64,000 nt of DNA, taken from contig JAFTHS010000014.1 in the NCBI GenBank assembly GCA_017457295.1, forward strand, positions 17,264 to 81,263, written 5' to 3'. Numbering within the stretch: the first letter of the stretch is position 1; each line of letters starts with the position of its first letter. The position numbers and the translations under genes were made by a program. Positions 54,393-62,404 of this stretch are shown here, in pieces. The stretch is from Paludibacteraceae bacterium (GTDB lineage: Bacteria > Bacteroidota > Bacteroidia > Bacteroidales > Paludibacteraceae). The notes beneath the pieces are model-generated. The model saw only the letters and a program-made list of their open reading frames with translations, was not told the DNA's origin and did no database searches.

Positions 54393-55698
54393 TCCTTGGT
54401 TATGGGTGCCTACCTTGTATTTTTTGGAGGGTATTCCCTATTTCTTAGTCAACAACATCTCCATGGTTATGTTCAACCAAATGGGTGTACCCAATGGCGA
54501 GATGTCATTCTTTACCACGCTGCTCTACTTCCCTTGGGCACTGAAGTTCTTGTGGGCTCCATTCGTAGATCTCATCAAGACCAAACGTTGGTGGTTCCTC
54601 ACTATGCAATTCCTCATGTTGGGATTAGCTGTGCTGACCATCTTCTCTATTCCTCAACCAGACCCTGCTACTATCGCTGCGATGGCGACTGAGGTTAAGC
54701 TATTTACGGGTGTACTGATTGCCTTCATTATCATGGCGTTTGCTTCTGCTACTCATGATATAGCAGCTGACGGTTTCTACATGTTGGCTCTCACTTCAGG
54801 TGTACAAGCCGAGATGATTGGTTGGCGTAGTGTATTCTACCGTCTTAGCAATGTATTCTGCAACTCTGCACTCATCGCTATCCCTGGTATCATCTATGAT
54901 TGGACTATCAAACAAGGCGAAGCAAATATGCCTATGGCATGGAAAGTAACCATGGTTATTACAGCCGTTATCTTTGCTATCATGGCAGTATGGCACGTGT
55001 TCTTCACGCCACGTCCAGATACCGATAAACCCAATGCTGACACTACAGCCAAAGATATCGTTATTGGTTTTGGTAAGGCCTTTGCTACCTATTTCACCAA
55101 ACCTGCATTGTGGGTGGCTATCGCTTTCATGCTTCTCTATCGTTTGCCAGAGGGCTTCTTGATGAAGATGATTTATCCATTCTTGCTCGGTGCACGCGAC
55201 ACTGGCGGTTTGGGTATGACTATGCAAGAGTTGGGCGTAGTGTATGGCGCTATCGGCGTGATTTTCTTGCTATTAGGAGGCATCTTGGGTGGTTATTATA
55301 TCTCTAAAGTAGGTTTGAAGAAGGCATTCTGGTGGATGGCACTCGCAATGACTCTACCATGCTTGAGCTTTGTTTATCTGAGTATGTTCTTACCAACTAA
55401 CATGGTATATATCGCTATCGCTATTGCTATTGAGCAATTCGGTTATGGCTTCGGTTTCACCGCATATATGATGTACATGATGTTCTTCTCTGAAGGTGAG
55501 TTCAAGACTTCACACTATGCTATCTGCACCAGTTTCATGGCTCTTAGTATGATTCTCCCTGGTTTGGTAGCAGGTTATATCCAAGAAGCTATTGGTTACC
55601 AACACTTCTTCTGGATGGTGATTGCATGTAGCGTGGCTACCTTCACCGTAACCTTCCTTGCTCGCCGCATCGTGGATGGCAACTACGGTAAGAAGTAA
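54370..55698 (+). CDS. AmpG-like MFS permease (muropeptide/sugar uptake)
   Basis: 442 residues, about 12 membrane helices. The N-terminus NPWLWVPTLYFLEGIPYFLV, LLYFPWALKFLWAPFVDLIK and FASATHDIAADGFYM are hallmarks of the AmpG branch of MFS, importers of anhydro-muropeptides. The ATG at 54370 lies inside the last 23 nt of the glycosidase gene in another frame, and the conserved N-terminus begins right there, so the overlap is genuine. A role in cell-wall recycling or in taking up the glycosidase product is inferred. Confidence 0.87.
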   Translation: MKSLKSINPWLWVPTLYFLEGIPYFLVNNISMVMFNQMGVPNGEMSFFTTLLYFPWALKFLWAPFVDLIKTKRWWFLTMQFLMLGLAVLTIFSIPQPDPATIAAMATEVKLFTGVLIAFIIMAFASATHDIAADGFYMLALTSGVQAEMIGWRSVFYRLSNVFCNSALIAIPGIIYDWTIKQGEANMPMAWKVTMVITAVIFAIMAVWHVFFTPRPDTDKPNADTTAKDIVIGFGKAFATYFTKPALWVAIAFMLLYRLPEGFLMKMIYPFLLGARDTGGLGMTMQELGVVYGAIGVIFLLLGGILGGYYISKVGLKKAFWWMALAMTLPCLSFVYLSMFLPTNMVYIAIAIAIEQFGYGFGFTAYMMYMMFFSEGEFKTSHYAICTSFMALSMILPGLVAGYIQEAIGYQHFFWMVIACSVATFTVTFLARRIVDGNYGKK

Positions 55699-55746
55699 AC
55701 AGATCACTCATCACTTATAACTCATAGTTCATAACTAAATAGTTAT

Positions 55747-56451
55747 ATGCAAATTAAACGTATCATACCGAACTCACTGACCTGCGCAAATCTTTTGTGC
55801 GGGTCGGTGGCGGTATATATGGCAACCCAAGAGCAGTTCCTCTTGACATTTGCCTTGATTATTGCAGGAGCAATCTTCGATTTCTTTGATGGAGCATCTG
55901 CCAGATGGCTGAAAGTGCCATCACCATTAGGAGTACAACTCGATTCGTTGGCCGATGACATCACATTTGGTCTTGCACCATCGATGGCACTCATGTGCTA
56001 TCTCAAGCCTATTATTGGTTGGTGGTCGCTAATCGCCCTACTCATGGCAGCATTTTCTGCCCTGCGTTTGGCTAAATTCAATATCGACGAACGCCAAACA
56101 ACCTCTTTTATCGGTCTTGCGACTCCACCAAACGCCATTCTTTGGGCTTCTATCGCAGCGTACCCTGCTGCCGTTTCTCAAACAACCGCATGGATATTAT
56201 TGGCTTGCAGTGTGATGTGCTGCTACGAGTTGGTCTGTGAGACACCATTCTTCAGTTTTAAATCAGTTAGCCAACATCGCACACGCATAATAATATTTCT
56301 TATTGGTTGCCTTGTATTGATTGCAGGCTCTATCGCATGGGCTATATACAGCAAACAACTACAAAATATGGTCGTGGCTGGTGCATTATGTGTATTTTGG
56401 TATATTTGTTTCAATGGTATTATAGTATCTTTTGACAAAAAACGTCAATGA
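55747..56451 (+). CDS. pssA: CDP-diacylglycerol-serine O-phosphatidyltransferase
   Basis: 234 residues, integral membrane. The CDP-alcohol phosphotransferase motif is complete: FFDGASARWLKVPSPLGVQL followed by DSLADD (D-G-x2-A-R-x8-G-x3-D-x3-D) near 46-72. The N-terminus RIIPNSLTCANLLCGS and NIDERQTTSFIGLATPPNA are typical of PssA. It makes phosphatidylserine, the precursor of phosphatidylethanolamine. Its TGA overlaps the ATG of the next gene (ATGA). Confidence 0.95.
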   Translation: MQIKRIIPNSLTCANLLCGSVAVYMATQEQFLLTFALIIAGAIFDFFDGASARWLKVPSPLGVQLDSLADDITFGLAPSMALMCYLKPIIGWWSLIALLMAAFSALRLAKFNIDERQTTSFIGLATPPNAILWASIAAYPAAVSQTTAWILLACSVMCCYELVCETPFFSFKSVSQHRTRIIIFLIGCLVLIAGSIAWAIYSKQLQNMVVAGALCVFWYICFNGIIVSFDKKRQ

Positions 56452-58202
56452 AATCTTTAAAATTTCTTTGCTCTATATTACTATTTAGTTACACGGCATA
56501 CCTATATGCGGAAGACATGCCTATGGGCTACTATAACGCCATTCAAGACACCCAAGATTCTGTGCTCAAAGCCACTCTGCATCAAATCATCAAAGGTGGA
56601 GAGCGTCTGCAATATGGTCCTAACGAGTATCATACTACCACCAAAGTAGAAAATGGAGATACCATTTGGAGGCCTGGTGATTTTGAGGCCTACGGCACAT
56701 GGCATGGATTCCAACTCGCTGATCAACTCAGCAATGGATGCGTATGGGATATGTATTCCACTACCAAGCGATATTTTCCCATACAAGGCGGTAGTGTTGC
56801 AGGTATGAATATTGAGCACTGTTTACCCAAATCATGGTGGGGAGGAACCGAAAACGATGCCTACAAAGACCTTTATCATCTTAATCCTGCGGATCAAGCG
56901 GCTAACAATAACAAATCCAACTTCCCACCCGGTATTCTCAATGACTCCAATAAAGTCAACAATGGCATCTTCTTCATGGGACAAGATTCTCAATGGGGAG
57001 GACTAGCTTTCTCTGTCATAGATGAATACAAGGGCGATTTTGCTCGCGCGTATTTCTATGTAGCCACAGCTTACCACGATATGCAGTGGGATGCCACCTA
57101 TTCCAAATATGTAACCAACGATTCGTATCTCACTTTCACCCCTCACCTCGTAGAGGTACTACTCCTATGGCATCGTATTGACCCCGTCAGCGAGAAGGAG
57201 ATCAATCGTTTAGACGCTATCTCATCTATCCAGCACAACAGAAATCCATTCATCGAATATCCTGAACTTGTAGAATATATTTGGGGTAATATGCAGGGGC
57301 ATGCTGTAGAACTATCTAGACTACAATGTGCTACTTCGGACCAGTATGCCTTGCCTATTGACACTATAAACCCCATCGCTTTCCCGGCCACAGAAGTTAC
57401 CCAACACAGTTTTGTTGCACATTGGAAAGACCAAGCGCGCGTTTCGTATGAGTTGCAGGTGTTTACCCTACAAGAATCTGGTCATAATGATACGCTCATT
57501 ACCATGCACGGTTTTAATAAAGATATTGTTATTGCCTCTGGCGACAAGATTCAATGGCTAAAAGAAGACGGAACTTCGGCTCAGTATCGCCAAATGGATG
57601 GAACTCATGCCACATGCCTCTCCAGCACTACAGAGAAACGACAAATTCGTTTCACTAATTTTGGCTATGCTCCTGCCAACACCTATCTTACTGTCAAATG
57701 CTGTGTGTACAAAGGTGATGAAACAGCCGACCTACTCGTGCGCGGAAATAATGACCAAGTGCTTTACACTCAACCTCTCACACTAGATGAGAAGTATTAC
57801 ACTTTTGCTATTCCAGAAGGAACAACAACCATATCTATGATTCAAAAGGAGATAGGAACCAAAGCCAAAGGATATCATCGCATCTCTTTTCAACAAGCCT
57901 ACCTATATCATGGTGACTATATTTGCCAAGAGGTTGACATCAGTGGTTCGCCTTTTACTGTATATGGAATATCGTGCTCGGTAAAACATACACTCTCTAT
58001 TGGCACTCCTATCTATTATCGCGTGGTACCACAAGGGCTGCGTACATCAAACATAGTTACCGTATATCCAGAGTTAAGTACTGGAGTTGCAAATATGGAT
58101 ACTCATTCAAAAAAGAACGAGAAGATTATTCAAAACGGACAACTATTCATTTTGCAAGATAGCAAGAAATACAATGTACTTGGGCAACCATATGACAAAT
58201 AA
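56448..58202 (+). CDS. Secreted endonuclease I (EndA/NucM-type) with sorting tail
   Basis: 584 residues with a signal peptide (LKFLCSILLFSYTAYLYAED). The endonuclease I domain covers ~25-300 with NIEHCLPKSWWGGTENDAYK near 119-138 and DLYHLNPADQAANNNKSNFP (beta-beta-alpha metal His and Asn). The remainder is a beta-sandwich region (HSFVAHWKDQARVSYELQVF, fibronectin-like) and a C-terminal tail KIIQNGQLFILQDSKKYNV. It probably degrades extracellular DNA for nutrition. The start overlaps pssA (ATGA) and the end overlaps the PAP2 gene by 11 nt. Confidence 0.92.
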   Translation: MKSLKFLCSILLFSYTAYLYAEDMPMGYYNAIQDTQDSVLKATLHQIIKGGERLQYGPNEYHTTTKVENGDTIWRPGDFEAYGTWHGFQLADQLSNGCVWDMYSTTKRYFPIQGGSVAGMNIEHCLPKSWWGGTENDAYKDLYHLNPADQAANNNKSNFPPGILNDSNKVNNGIFFMGQDSQWGGLAFSVIDEYKGDFARAYFYVATAYHDMQWDATYSKYVTNDSYLTFTPHLVEVLLLWHRIDPVSEKEINRLDAISSIQHNRNPFIEYPELVEYIWGNMQGHAVELSRLQCATSDQYALPIDTINPIAFPATEVTQHSFVAHWKDQARVSYELQVFTLQESGHNDTLITMHGFNKDIVIASGDKIQWLKEDGTSAQYRQMDGTHATCLSSTTEKRQIRFTNFGYAPANTYLTVKCCVYKGDETADLLVRGNNDQVLYTQPLTLDEKYYTFAIPEGTTTISMIQKEIGTKAKGYHRISFQQAYLYHGDYICQEVDISGSPFTVYGISCSVKHTLSIGTPIYYRVVPQGLRTSNIVTVYPELSTGVANMDTHSKKNEKIIQNGQLFILQDSKKYNVLGQPYDK

Positions 58203-58863
58203 GGCATATACAAACATATTGCCATTTCTTATCCCCACTTTGATTTTAGCCCTCTGTATTGCATTATTGTTGGCTATTATTCCTAAGGGAGAATTACATT
58301 TATTGCTATGCCAACCACATACGCCATTTCTTAATGCTGTAGTGCCTATATTCTCCGATTTGGTGGATTGGTTGCCTTATCTAGTTGTTGTACTATTACT
58401 ATTTTACCGCGCAGGCTGGACGACCTTCTTAGCAAGTAATTTGTTGCTTTCTACCCTCATCGTGCAACCCATTAAGCACCTCATCAATGCCCCACGTCCA
58501 CTCACTTGGTTTGCCGAAAATATGCCTGATGTGGCACTCCCATTGGTAGATGGAGTAAAGATGAACCTTTGGCTATCATTTCCATCTGGGCATACAACCA
58601 CTTTCTTTGTGCTATTTTTTAGCATAAGTATTATTCTTTGTGCTGAAAACATCAGAGGGAAAAATATCCTATCTCTCCTTTGCTTCCTTTTAGCCACTTT
58701 TGGCGCATACACGCGAATTTATCTTTCACAACACTTTGCATTGGATGTGTTCGCTGGAATCTTGATTGCAAGTTTCTCTACTATATTGTTGTACTATTTC
58801 CTCGCTCTGAAGACCAAAAACACCCTATTTTGGGCTTGGAACCTGCAAAAATTGAAAAAATAA
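58192..58863 (+). CDS. PAP2-family membrane phosphatase
   Basis: 223 residues from ATG 58192 (MTNKAYTNILPFLIPTL); the frame opens earlier at 58087 but inside the nuclease gene. About six membrane helices with the three phosphatase motifs: KHLINAPRP, PSGHTTTFF and SQHFALDVFAG. Such enzymes dephosphorylate phosphatidate, undecaprenyl pyrophosphate or lipid A; its place in a train with pssA suggests a phospholipid or undecaprenyl-PP substrate. Start overlaps the nuclease stop. Confidence 0.92.
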   Translation: MTNKAYTNILPFLIPTLILALCIALLLAIIPKGELHLLLCQPHTPFLNAVVPIFSDLVDWLPYLVVVLLLFYRAGWTTFLASNLLLSTLIVQPIKHLINAPRPLTWFAENMPDVALPLVDGVKMNLWLSFPSGHTTTFFVLFFSISIILCAENIRGKNILSLLCFLLATFGAYTRIYLSQHFALDVFAGILIASFSTILLYYFLALKTKNTLFWAWNLQKLKK

Positions 58864-58893
58864 CACTTTTTTTTGCATTTTTTCGCCAAAATA

Positions 58894-58925
58894 TTTGGTC
58901 ATGTCAAAAAAAAGCAGTACCTTTG
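58894..58925 (+). promoter_or_regulatory. Promoter of tRNA-Val
   Basis: TTTG 58894-58897, 20-nt spacer ending TCAAAAAAAAGCAG, TACCTTTG 58918-58925; 40 bp before the tRNA. Confidence 0.85.
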
Positions 58926-58964
58926 CACTCGCTTTCGAAAAGGAAGTACCCAAATAAAATTTGA

Positions 58965-59039
58965 GGGCGTTTAGCTCAGCTGGTTTAGAGCATCTGCCTT
59001 ACAAGCAGAGGGTCGGCGGTTCGAATCCGTCAACGCCCA
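58965..59039 (+). tRNA. tRNA-Val (anticodon TAC)
   Basis: 75-nt cloverleaf: acceptor GGGCGTT/AACGCCC, D-arm GCTCAGCTGGTTTAGAGC, anticodon stem CTGCC with loop containing TAC and stem GGCAG-type pairing, T-arm GGCGGTTCGAATCCGTC. Discriminator A; CCA is not encoded. Confidence 0.95.
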
Positions 59040-59050
59040 CAAACAAACTG

Positions 59051-59078
59051 AAAGGACATCATTGATGTCCTTTTTTTG
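59051..59078 (+). terminator. Terminator after tRNA-Val
   Basis: AAAGGACATC-ATT-GATGTCC followed by seven T. Confidence 0.9.
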
Positions 59079-59151
59079 TTGCTTATAACAGACAATAGTT
59101 TACTAATTTGGATGTTGTAAGCGACAAAAGGATAGGCTGCAAGCCATGTGC

Positions 59152-60036
59152 CTACAGATACCGTTTGATCTTAGCCAGATGGTGTGTCATCTTGCCGTTG
59201 GCGAGGTATATGCCGTTCTCGTCTATTCTATCCACATGCACGCATCCGGAGCAGTGCAGCACTTCTGTTGGGCTGATCAGCATGCCCACATGGGTGATTC
59301 GGGTGGCATTGGGGTCGCGATCGGCATGGTCGAAGAACACCAAGTCGCCGGGATGTGCTTCGGCCAACGAACGCACATCTTCGCCTTGTGTCACCTGTTC
59401 GCGAGCATTACGCAGCAGGTCGATGCCAAACACGCTATATACCGTCTGTGTAAAGCCCGAGCAGTCGTAGCCCATCATGTTCTTGCCGCCCCATAGGTAC
59501 GACACGTTCAGCAGTTGTCGGGCCACGCGCACCACATCTTCGCCGGTTGCTTTCTTGCCATTCACCTCGCCGCTCTCCAGTCGATACACGCCACGAGGAT
59601 CAATCTTATATTTCTTTCCCAGCAATTCGAAGCTACCTTTTCTGTAGTTTGGCAGTCGTGTACCGATGCTCAGCATGCGTTTCTCGCCCGTCTCTATCTC
59701 GATAGCCACGGCCATGGGTACGGCCACCACACCTTCGCCGTTCGCTGCGCGGCTTTCTGTTAATAGTTGTACCACTTCTTCGCTTACGGGTGTCATCATT
59801 TTGGCGCTCACCCATCCTATTTGTCCATCTTTGGTGGAACATATCTTGGCCCAACTAGAGCGTCTTTCCACAATCTCGCATAGTTCGCCGAAGAGCAGTT
59901 GTGTGGCTTGTTCTGCGGCTTCGGAGGGTTCTTCGCGTACGGGTGTTACGGGGGTATTGCTAATGGCATACTCTGCGCCATTGACTAGGCATATACATGC
60001 CACGAGGGCGAATGATAAAGTCAGGATTTTTTTCAT
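59152..60036 (-). CDS. SH3-NlpC/P60 endopeptidase (YkfC-type, muropeptide)
   Basis: 294 residues with a signal peptide (MKKILTLSFALVACICLVNG). SH3-like domains (~25-85, QLLFGELCEIVERRSSWAKI; and ~105-155) precede a C40 peptidase domain: YLWGGKNMMGYDCSGFTQTV with catalytic C192, THVGM with H249 and a third polar residue near H261. This layout matches gamma-D-glutamyl-L-diamino-acid endopeptidases that trim stem peptides during peptidoglycan recycling. Own promoter at 60065-60095. It thematically joins murQ, SpoIID and the AmpG-like gene. Confidence 0.93.
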   Translation of the reverse strand: MKKILTLSFALVACICLVNGAEYAISNTPVTPVREEPSEAAEQATQLLFGELCEIVERRSSWAKICSTKDGQIGWVSAKMMTPVSEEVVQLLTESRAANGEGVVAVPMAVAIEIETGEKRMLSIGTRLPNYRKGSFELLGKKYKIDPRGVYRLESGEVNGKKATGEDVVRVARQLLNVSYLWGGKNMMGYDCSGFTQTVYSVFGIDLLRNAREQVTQGEDVRSLAEAHPGDLVFFDHADRDPNATRITHVGMLISPTEVLHCSGCVHVDRIDENGIYLANGKMTHHLAKIKRYL

Positions 60037-60064
60037 GGTAGTATAGTTTTTATGATTTCGGTTA

Positions 60065-60095
60065 CAAAGGTACTAAAAAATATGCAAATACGCAA
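60065..60095 (-). promoter_or_regulatory. Promoter of the NlpC/P60 gene
   Basis: Minus-strand TACCTTTG (complement of 60065-60072), 20-nt spacer, TTG (complement of 60093-60095). Confidence 0.75.
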
Positions 60096-60240
60096 CCTTT
60101 TCGATCATATTTTTTGTGGAAGTGTAGAAATCCATCCCTACCCTAGCAGGGTGCTCTCTCTATCCCTCCCCTAGTCGCGAGCTATGTTGCTGCTTGCGAA
60201 AAAGTTGTTGGATCATGTTGTTTAAGTTGTTGTTAATTAT

Positions 60241-60318
60241 CCCTCCCTTCCTCCCCTAGCGGGGTCCCCGACGACACTTAGTGTCGTGGGGTGCTTCTGA
60301 AGGGGAGGTTAGGAGGGG
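60241..60318. repeat. ~78-bp GC-rich imperfect palindrome (REP-like)
   Basis: Outer arms CCCTCCCTTCCTCCCC and GGGGAGGTTAGGAGGGG; inner arms CCCCGACGACACT and AGTGTCGTGGGG. A related fragment (CCCTCCCCTAG) occurs at 60164-60174. It fills most of the gap before the small gene at 60322. Similar palindromes recur in many Bacteroidales genomes (recalled, not searched). Confidence 0.75.
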
Positions 60319-60321
60319 TCT

Positions 60322-60534
60322 CTAATTCTTCTTCGCGTTATACGACTCGATGGTTTTGGTTTGTATAATCACGGCGGTATCGCCTCGGGTGAGTGACTTA
60401 CTCTCGGAGGTGATAGTTCGTATGACATTGCACGAGGTGAGTCCCAGTGCCATGGCGATGGCAGTTGCCACGGCCAATGCCAGGTACTTGATGGCCTTTA
60501 CCAGGCGTTGTTTCTGAATTTCTGTTAGTTTCAT
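60322..60534 (-). CDS. Small membrane/lipoprotein-like protein, resembles 'smalltalk' proteins
   Basis: 70 residues: charged N-terminus (MKLTEIQKQRLVKAIKYLA), a hydrophobic segment LAVATAIAMALGLTSC ending in a lipobox-like Cys, and a polar tail (NVIRTITSESKSLTRGDTAV). The AVATAIAxALGLTSC pattern resembles the Bacteroidetes 'smalltalk' small proteins found near mobile-element genes, though those are usually shorter; the match is from memory. It is 21 bp downstream of the 104-residue orphan gene on the same strand. Confidence 0.55.
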   Translation of the reverse strand: MKLTEIQKQRLVKAIKYLALAVATAIAMALGLTSCNVIRTITSESKSLTRGDTAVIIQTKTIESYNAKKN

Positions 60535-60555
60535 AGATTTTAGTGTTTAGGGGTC

Positions 60556-60870
60556 TTAGTTATTCATTTCCTCCGCGACTTTTGCCCAAACATACTTGCG
60601 CAAGGTGCTGTGCTCGGTTTGGTTCTTGAAGTCGAGTTGGTCTTGTGGTTGCTTGGTTGGATCTTGAAGGCGTGCTGCCACGGCGGAAGCCAACTGTCCC
60701 CAGTAGGTGCGATATTGCTTCTCGTCGTCGCTGACGGGTGTGCTACGTTGTCCGTAGCTGGTGGTGTAGTTCTTGCCTGACTCTTTGCGGTGTGCAAAAC
60801 CGATTTTGTGTTTCTTACTGATACGTCCGTGGACCGCATCCACAGGGAATGCATATTCTACTTGTGCCAT
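60556..60870 (-). CDS. Orphan 104-residue protein, distant paralogue of the gene at 61049
   Basis: Start chosen at ATG 60870 (MAQVEYAFPVDAVHGRISKK); the frame is open to 60990 but that part contains the repeated CCTCCATGCCGTGGGAGGGG element and is unlikely to be coding. Shares with the 61049 product: an M-x-Q start, a short SG/GRI(C)-K segment, a basic GF/FQ-K-x-GK stretch, an L-x-DP motif in the middle and a C-terminal Y-V-[WF]-A-[KQ]. No known domain recognised. Probably part of an accessory element. Confidence 0.6.
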   Translation of the reverse strand: MAQVEYAFPVDAVHGRISKKHKIGFAHRKESGKNYTTSYGQRSTPVSDDEKQYRTYWGQLASAVAARLQDPTKQPQDQLDFKNQTEHSTLRKYVWAKVAEEMNN

Positions 60871-60982
60871 TCGTGTTCGGCAATCTCGCGCATTGACCGA
60901 CGACCATGTCGTCGTTAGGGCGCTCGATGTCTCCACTCTATCCTCGAGCTCACGAAGCTCTCGGATGTTTTCGAGGGGAGAC

Positions 60983-61004
60983 TCCTCCATGCCGTGGGAG
61001 GGGG
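60983..61004. repeat. Short dispersed repeat CCTCCATGCCGTGGGAGGGG, copy 1
   Basis: The 20-mer is near-palindromic (CTCC...GGAG) and recurs at 61698-61718. Immediately downstream is an AATTAAGAATTTTG tandem (61022-61049). Confidence 0.8.
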
Positions 61005-61048
61005 TTAGAGGTTTAAGGAATTAAGAATTTTGAATTAAGAATTTTGAA

Positions 61049-61357
61049 TTAGTTGAGTTTTTTGTACTCTTGTGCGAAGACATATCCATAGAGAGAATAG
61101 TATTTCTTTTGTGCTTTGAACGCAGCTTCGTAAACGGCACGTTGCTCTGGATCAGCCAGTGCAGTTTTGGCATTAGCTTGAGCTGTTTTGAACTTGTTTT
61201 GTACAGCCAGTTGCGCGTCGGTTGGTTCTTTAGTAGAAGGATAGCAGCGTTTGCCAGAGAATACTTTACCATTTTTTTGGAAGAAGTACATGTCGGAGTG
61301 GCCGCAGATTTTGCCACTCATGGACTCAACGAGTCCCATAGGTTTGATTTGTGACAT
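61049..61357 (-). CDS. Orphan 102-residue protein, paralogue of the gene at 60556
   Basis: MSQIKPMGLVESMSGKICGH start, basic aromatic segment (MYFFQKNGKVFSGKRCYP), central helix with ALADPEQRAVYEAAFKAQKK and C-terminal YGYVFAQEYKKLN. The helix-rich C-terminal half with L-x-DP is shared with the neighbouring 104-residue protein. No signal peptide, no known domain. The regulatory-looking hairpin element copy 1 lies upstream on its 5' side. Function unknown. Confidence 0.65.
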   Translation of the reverse strand: MSQIKPMGLVESMSGKICGHSDMYFFQKNGKVFSGKRCYPSTKEPTDAQLAVQNKFKTAQANAKTALADPEQRAVYEAAFKAQKKYYSLYGYVFAQEYKKLN

Positions 61358-61487
61358 AATGTATTCGGCAATGAACAGGAGTATGAATTTAATACAATTG
61401 ATGACAATTCAAAGATTATTTTGTAACAAAAATACGCAGCGCTACGCTTGCTACAAAAATAATTAAAAATCAAGGATTTGTTTTGAA

Positions 61488-61672
61488 GACAATTGTCGTC
61501 AATTTGGTTCTTATCTCGCCATACGGCTCGAACGATCTGGCTCATTCGTCCGTACGTCAATTAGTGTCAATTTCGGGAATATTTTTGAGTGGGGACAGAA
61601 GAATGCATGCTGCATTAATGTCCCAAATCAAAAAATGATTTTGATATATCACATTGGTAGGCAAAACAAAAT
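61488..61672. repeat. GTCAATT-iteron plus hairpin element, copy 1
   Basis: GACAATT 61488 and GTCAATT 61498, then GTCAATT 61556 and 61566 (10-bp spacing within each pair), a 19-bp gap, a hairpin with outer stem GGGACA/TGTCCC (61592-61597/61619-61624) and inner stem AATGCA-TGC-TGCATT (61602-61616), and downstream GGCAAAACAAAA. It occupies most of the 475-bp gap 61358-61832, 5' of the minus-strand gene at 61049; nothing coding is seen in the gap. The second GTCAATT repeat copy of this short dispersed element (CCTCCATGCCGTGGGAGGGG) follows at 61698. Confidence 0.75.
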
Positions 61673-61697
61673 GAGATATTCATACTCGGGTTCGGAA

Positions 61698-61718
61698 TCC
61701 TCCATGCCGTGGGAGGGG
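61698..61718. repeat. Short dispersed repeat CCTCCATGCCGTGGGAGGGG, copy 2
   Basis: Same 20-mer as at 60983-61004, again followed by GTT. Both copies lie 5' or 3' of small orphan genes in the accessory patch. Confidence 0.8.
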
Positions 61719-61832
61719 TTGGTGCGTGAGCGTACAGGGTATAGGTGATAGGTTATAGGCTATACGGATACGCTTACGCAGGGTTAATAAATAAGGTTAA
61801 TTGGTGTAAGGTGTAGAGTGTAAAGGCTAGGG

Positions 61833-62096
61833 TTAATTGATTGTATGGAGTGTACAGGTCCAGCAGTGGTTGAAGGTGAGGGACTGGGCGAGAGTTTGGC
61901 GGATGATGTCGCATGCCTCGTCGGGAAGGAAGAGTTGAGGGTCGAGAGGAATGACCTTGACTGTGAGGGTGGTGCCCTCGGCAGAGTACTCGGGATTGAG
62001 GGTTTCCAAATGAAAGAAGACTGCCTCTTTGGCTTGGAGCATCTCTTCTGCGCTTTGGCAGGGAATGGAGATGAGAACGAAATGTTTTTGGTTCAT
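61833..62096 (-). CDS. Orphan 87-residue protein
   Basis: Start at ATG 62096 (MNQKHFVLISIPCQSAEEML); the frame is open to 62135 without conservation cues. The sequence alternates strand-helix-strand (FVLISIPCQ, AEEMLQAKEAVFFHLETL, TTLTVKVIPLDPQLF), a ferredoxin-like small fold is possible. No signal peptide or known domain. Iteron/hairpin copy 2 is directly upstream. Function unknown. Confidence 0.55.
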   Translation of the reverse strand: MNQKHFVLISIPCQSAEEMLQAKEAVFFHLETLNPEYSAEGTTLTVKVIPLDPQLFLPDEACDIIRQTLAQSLTFNHCWTCTLHTIN

Positions 62097-62183
62097 ATTG
62101 ATAGGATATATAAAATTTAAAAACAACTTAAACAACTTCCGCTCGAATCAACTTCCTCGAGCGGCGAGGGAATTTGTTGTAAA

Positions 62184-62310
62184 GACAATTCAGGTCAATT
62201 GGGTTGTCAATTTATGTCAATTCGAGGATACATTTTGTTGGTTTGGAAGAATGCGCTGGGCGCATTGGCAACCCAAACAAAATATGTAGTCATTAGTGGA
62301 CAAAACAAAA
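62184..62310. repeat. GTCAATT-iteron plus hairpin element, copy 2
   Basis: GACAATT 62184, GTCAATT 62194, 62206 and 62216; 18-bp gap; hairpin with outer stem GTTTGG/CCAAAC (62241-62246/62273-62278) and inner stem AATGCGC-TGG-GCGCATT (62250-62266); downstream GGACAAAACAAAA. Collinear with copy 1 but without the ~46-bp insertion between the iteron pairs. Located in the gap 62097-62515, 5' of the minus-strand gene at 61833. Confidence 0.75.
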
Positions 62311-62404
62311 ATTATAACAATGTTTGTAATTCTTTCAAGTAATTTAACTTTGTCGTGCTGGGTAGTGTCCTCTGTGGACGCATTTCTATAATAATGCTGC
62401 AAAA

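Noticed and set aside
58965-59039. tRNA-Val as attachment site of the accessory patch
   Set aside because: No direct repeat of the tRNA 3' end was found in the window and an ordinary NlpC/P60 gene separates the two; no integrase is visible.
60871-60990. N-terminal extension of the 104-residue orphan protein
   Set aside because: The extra 40 codons include part of a repeated intergenic 20-mer and are not similar to the paralogue at 61049, which aligns from MAQVEYAF.
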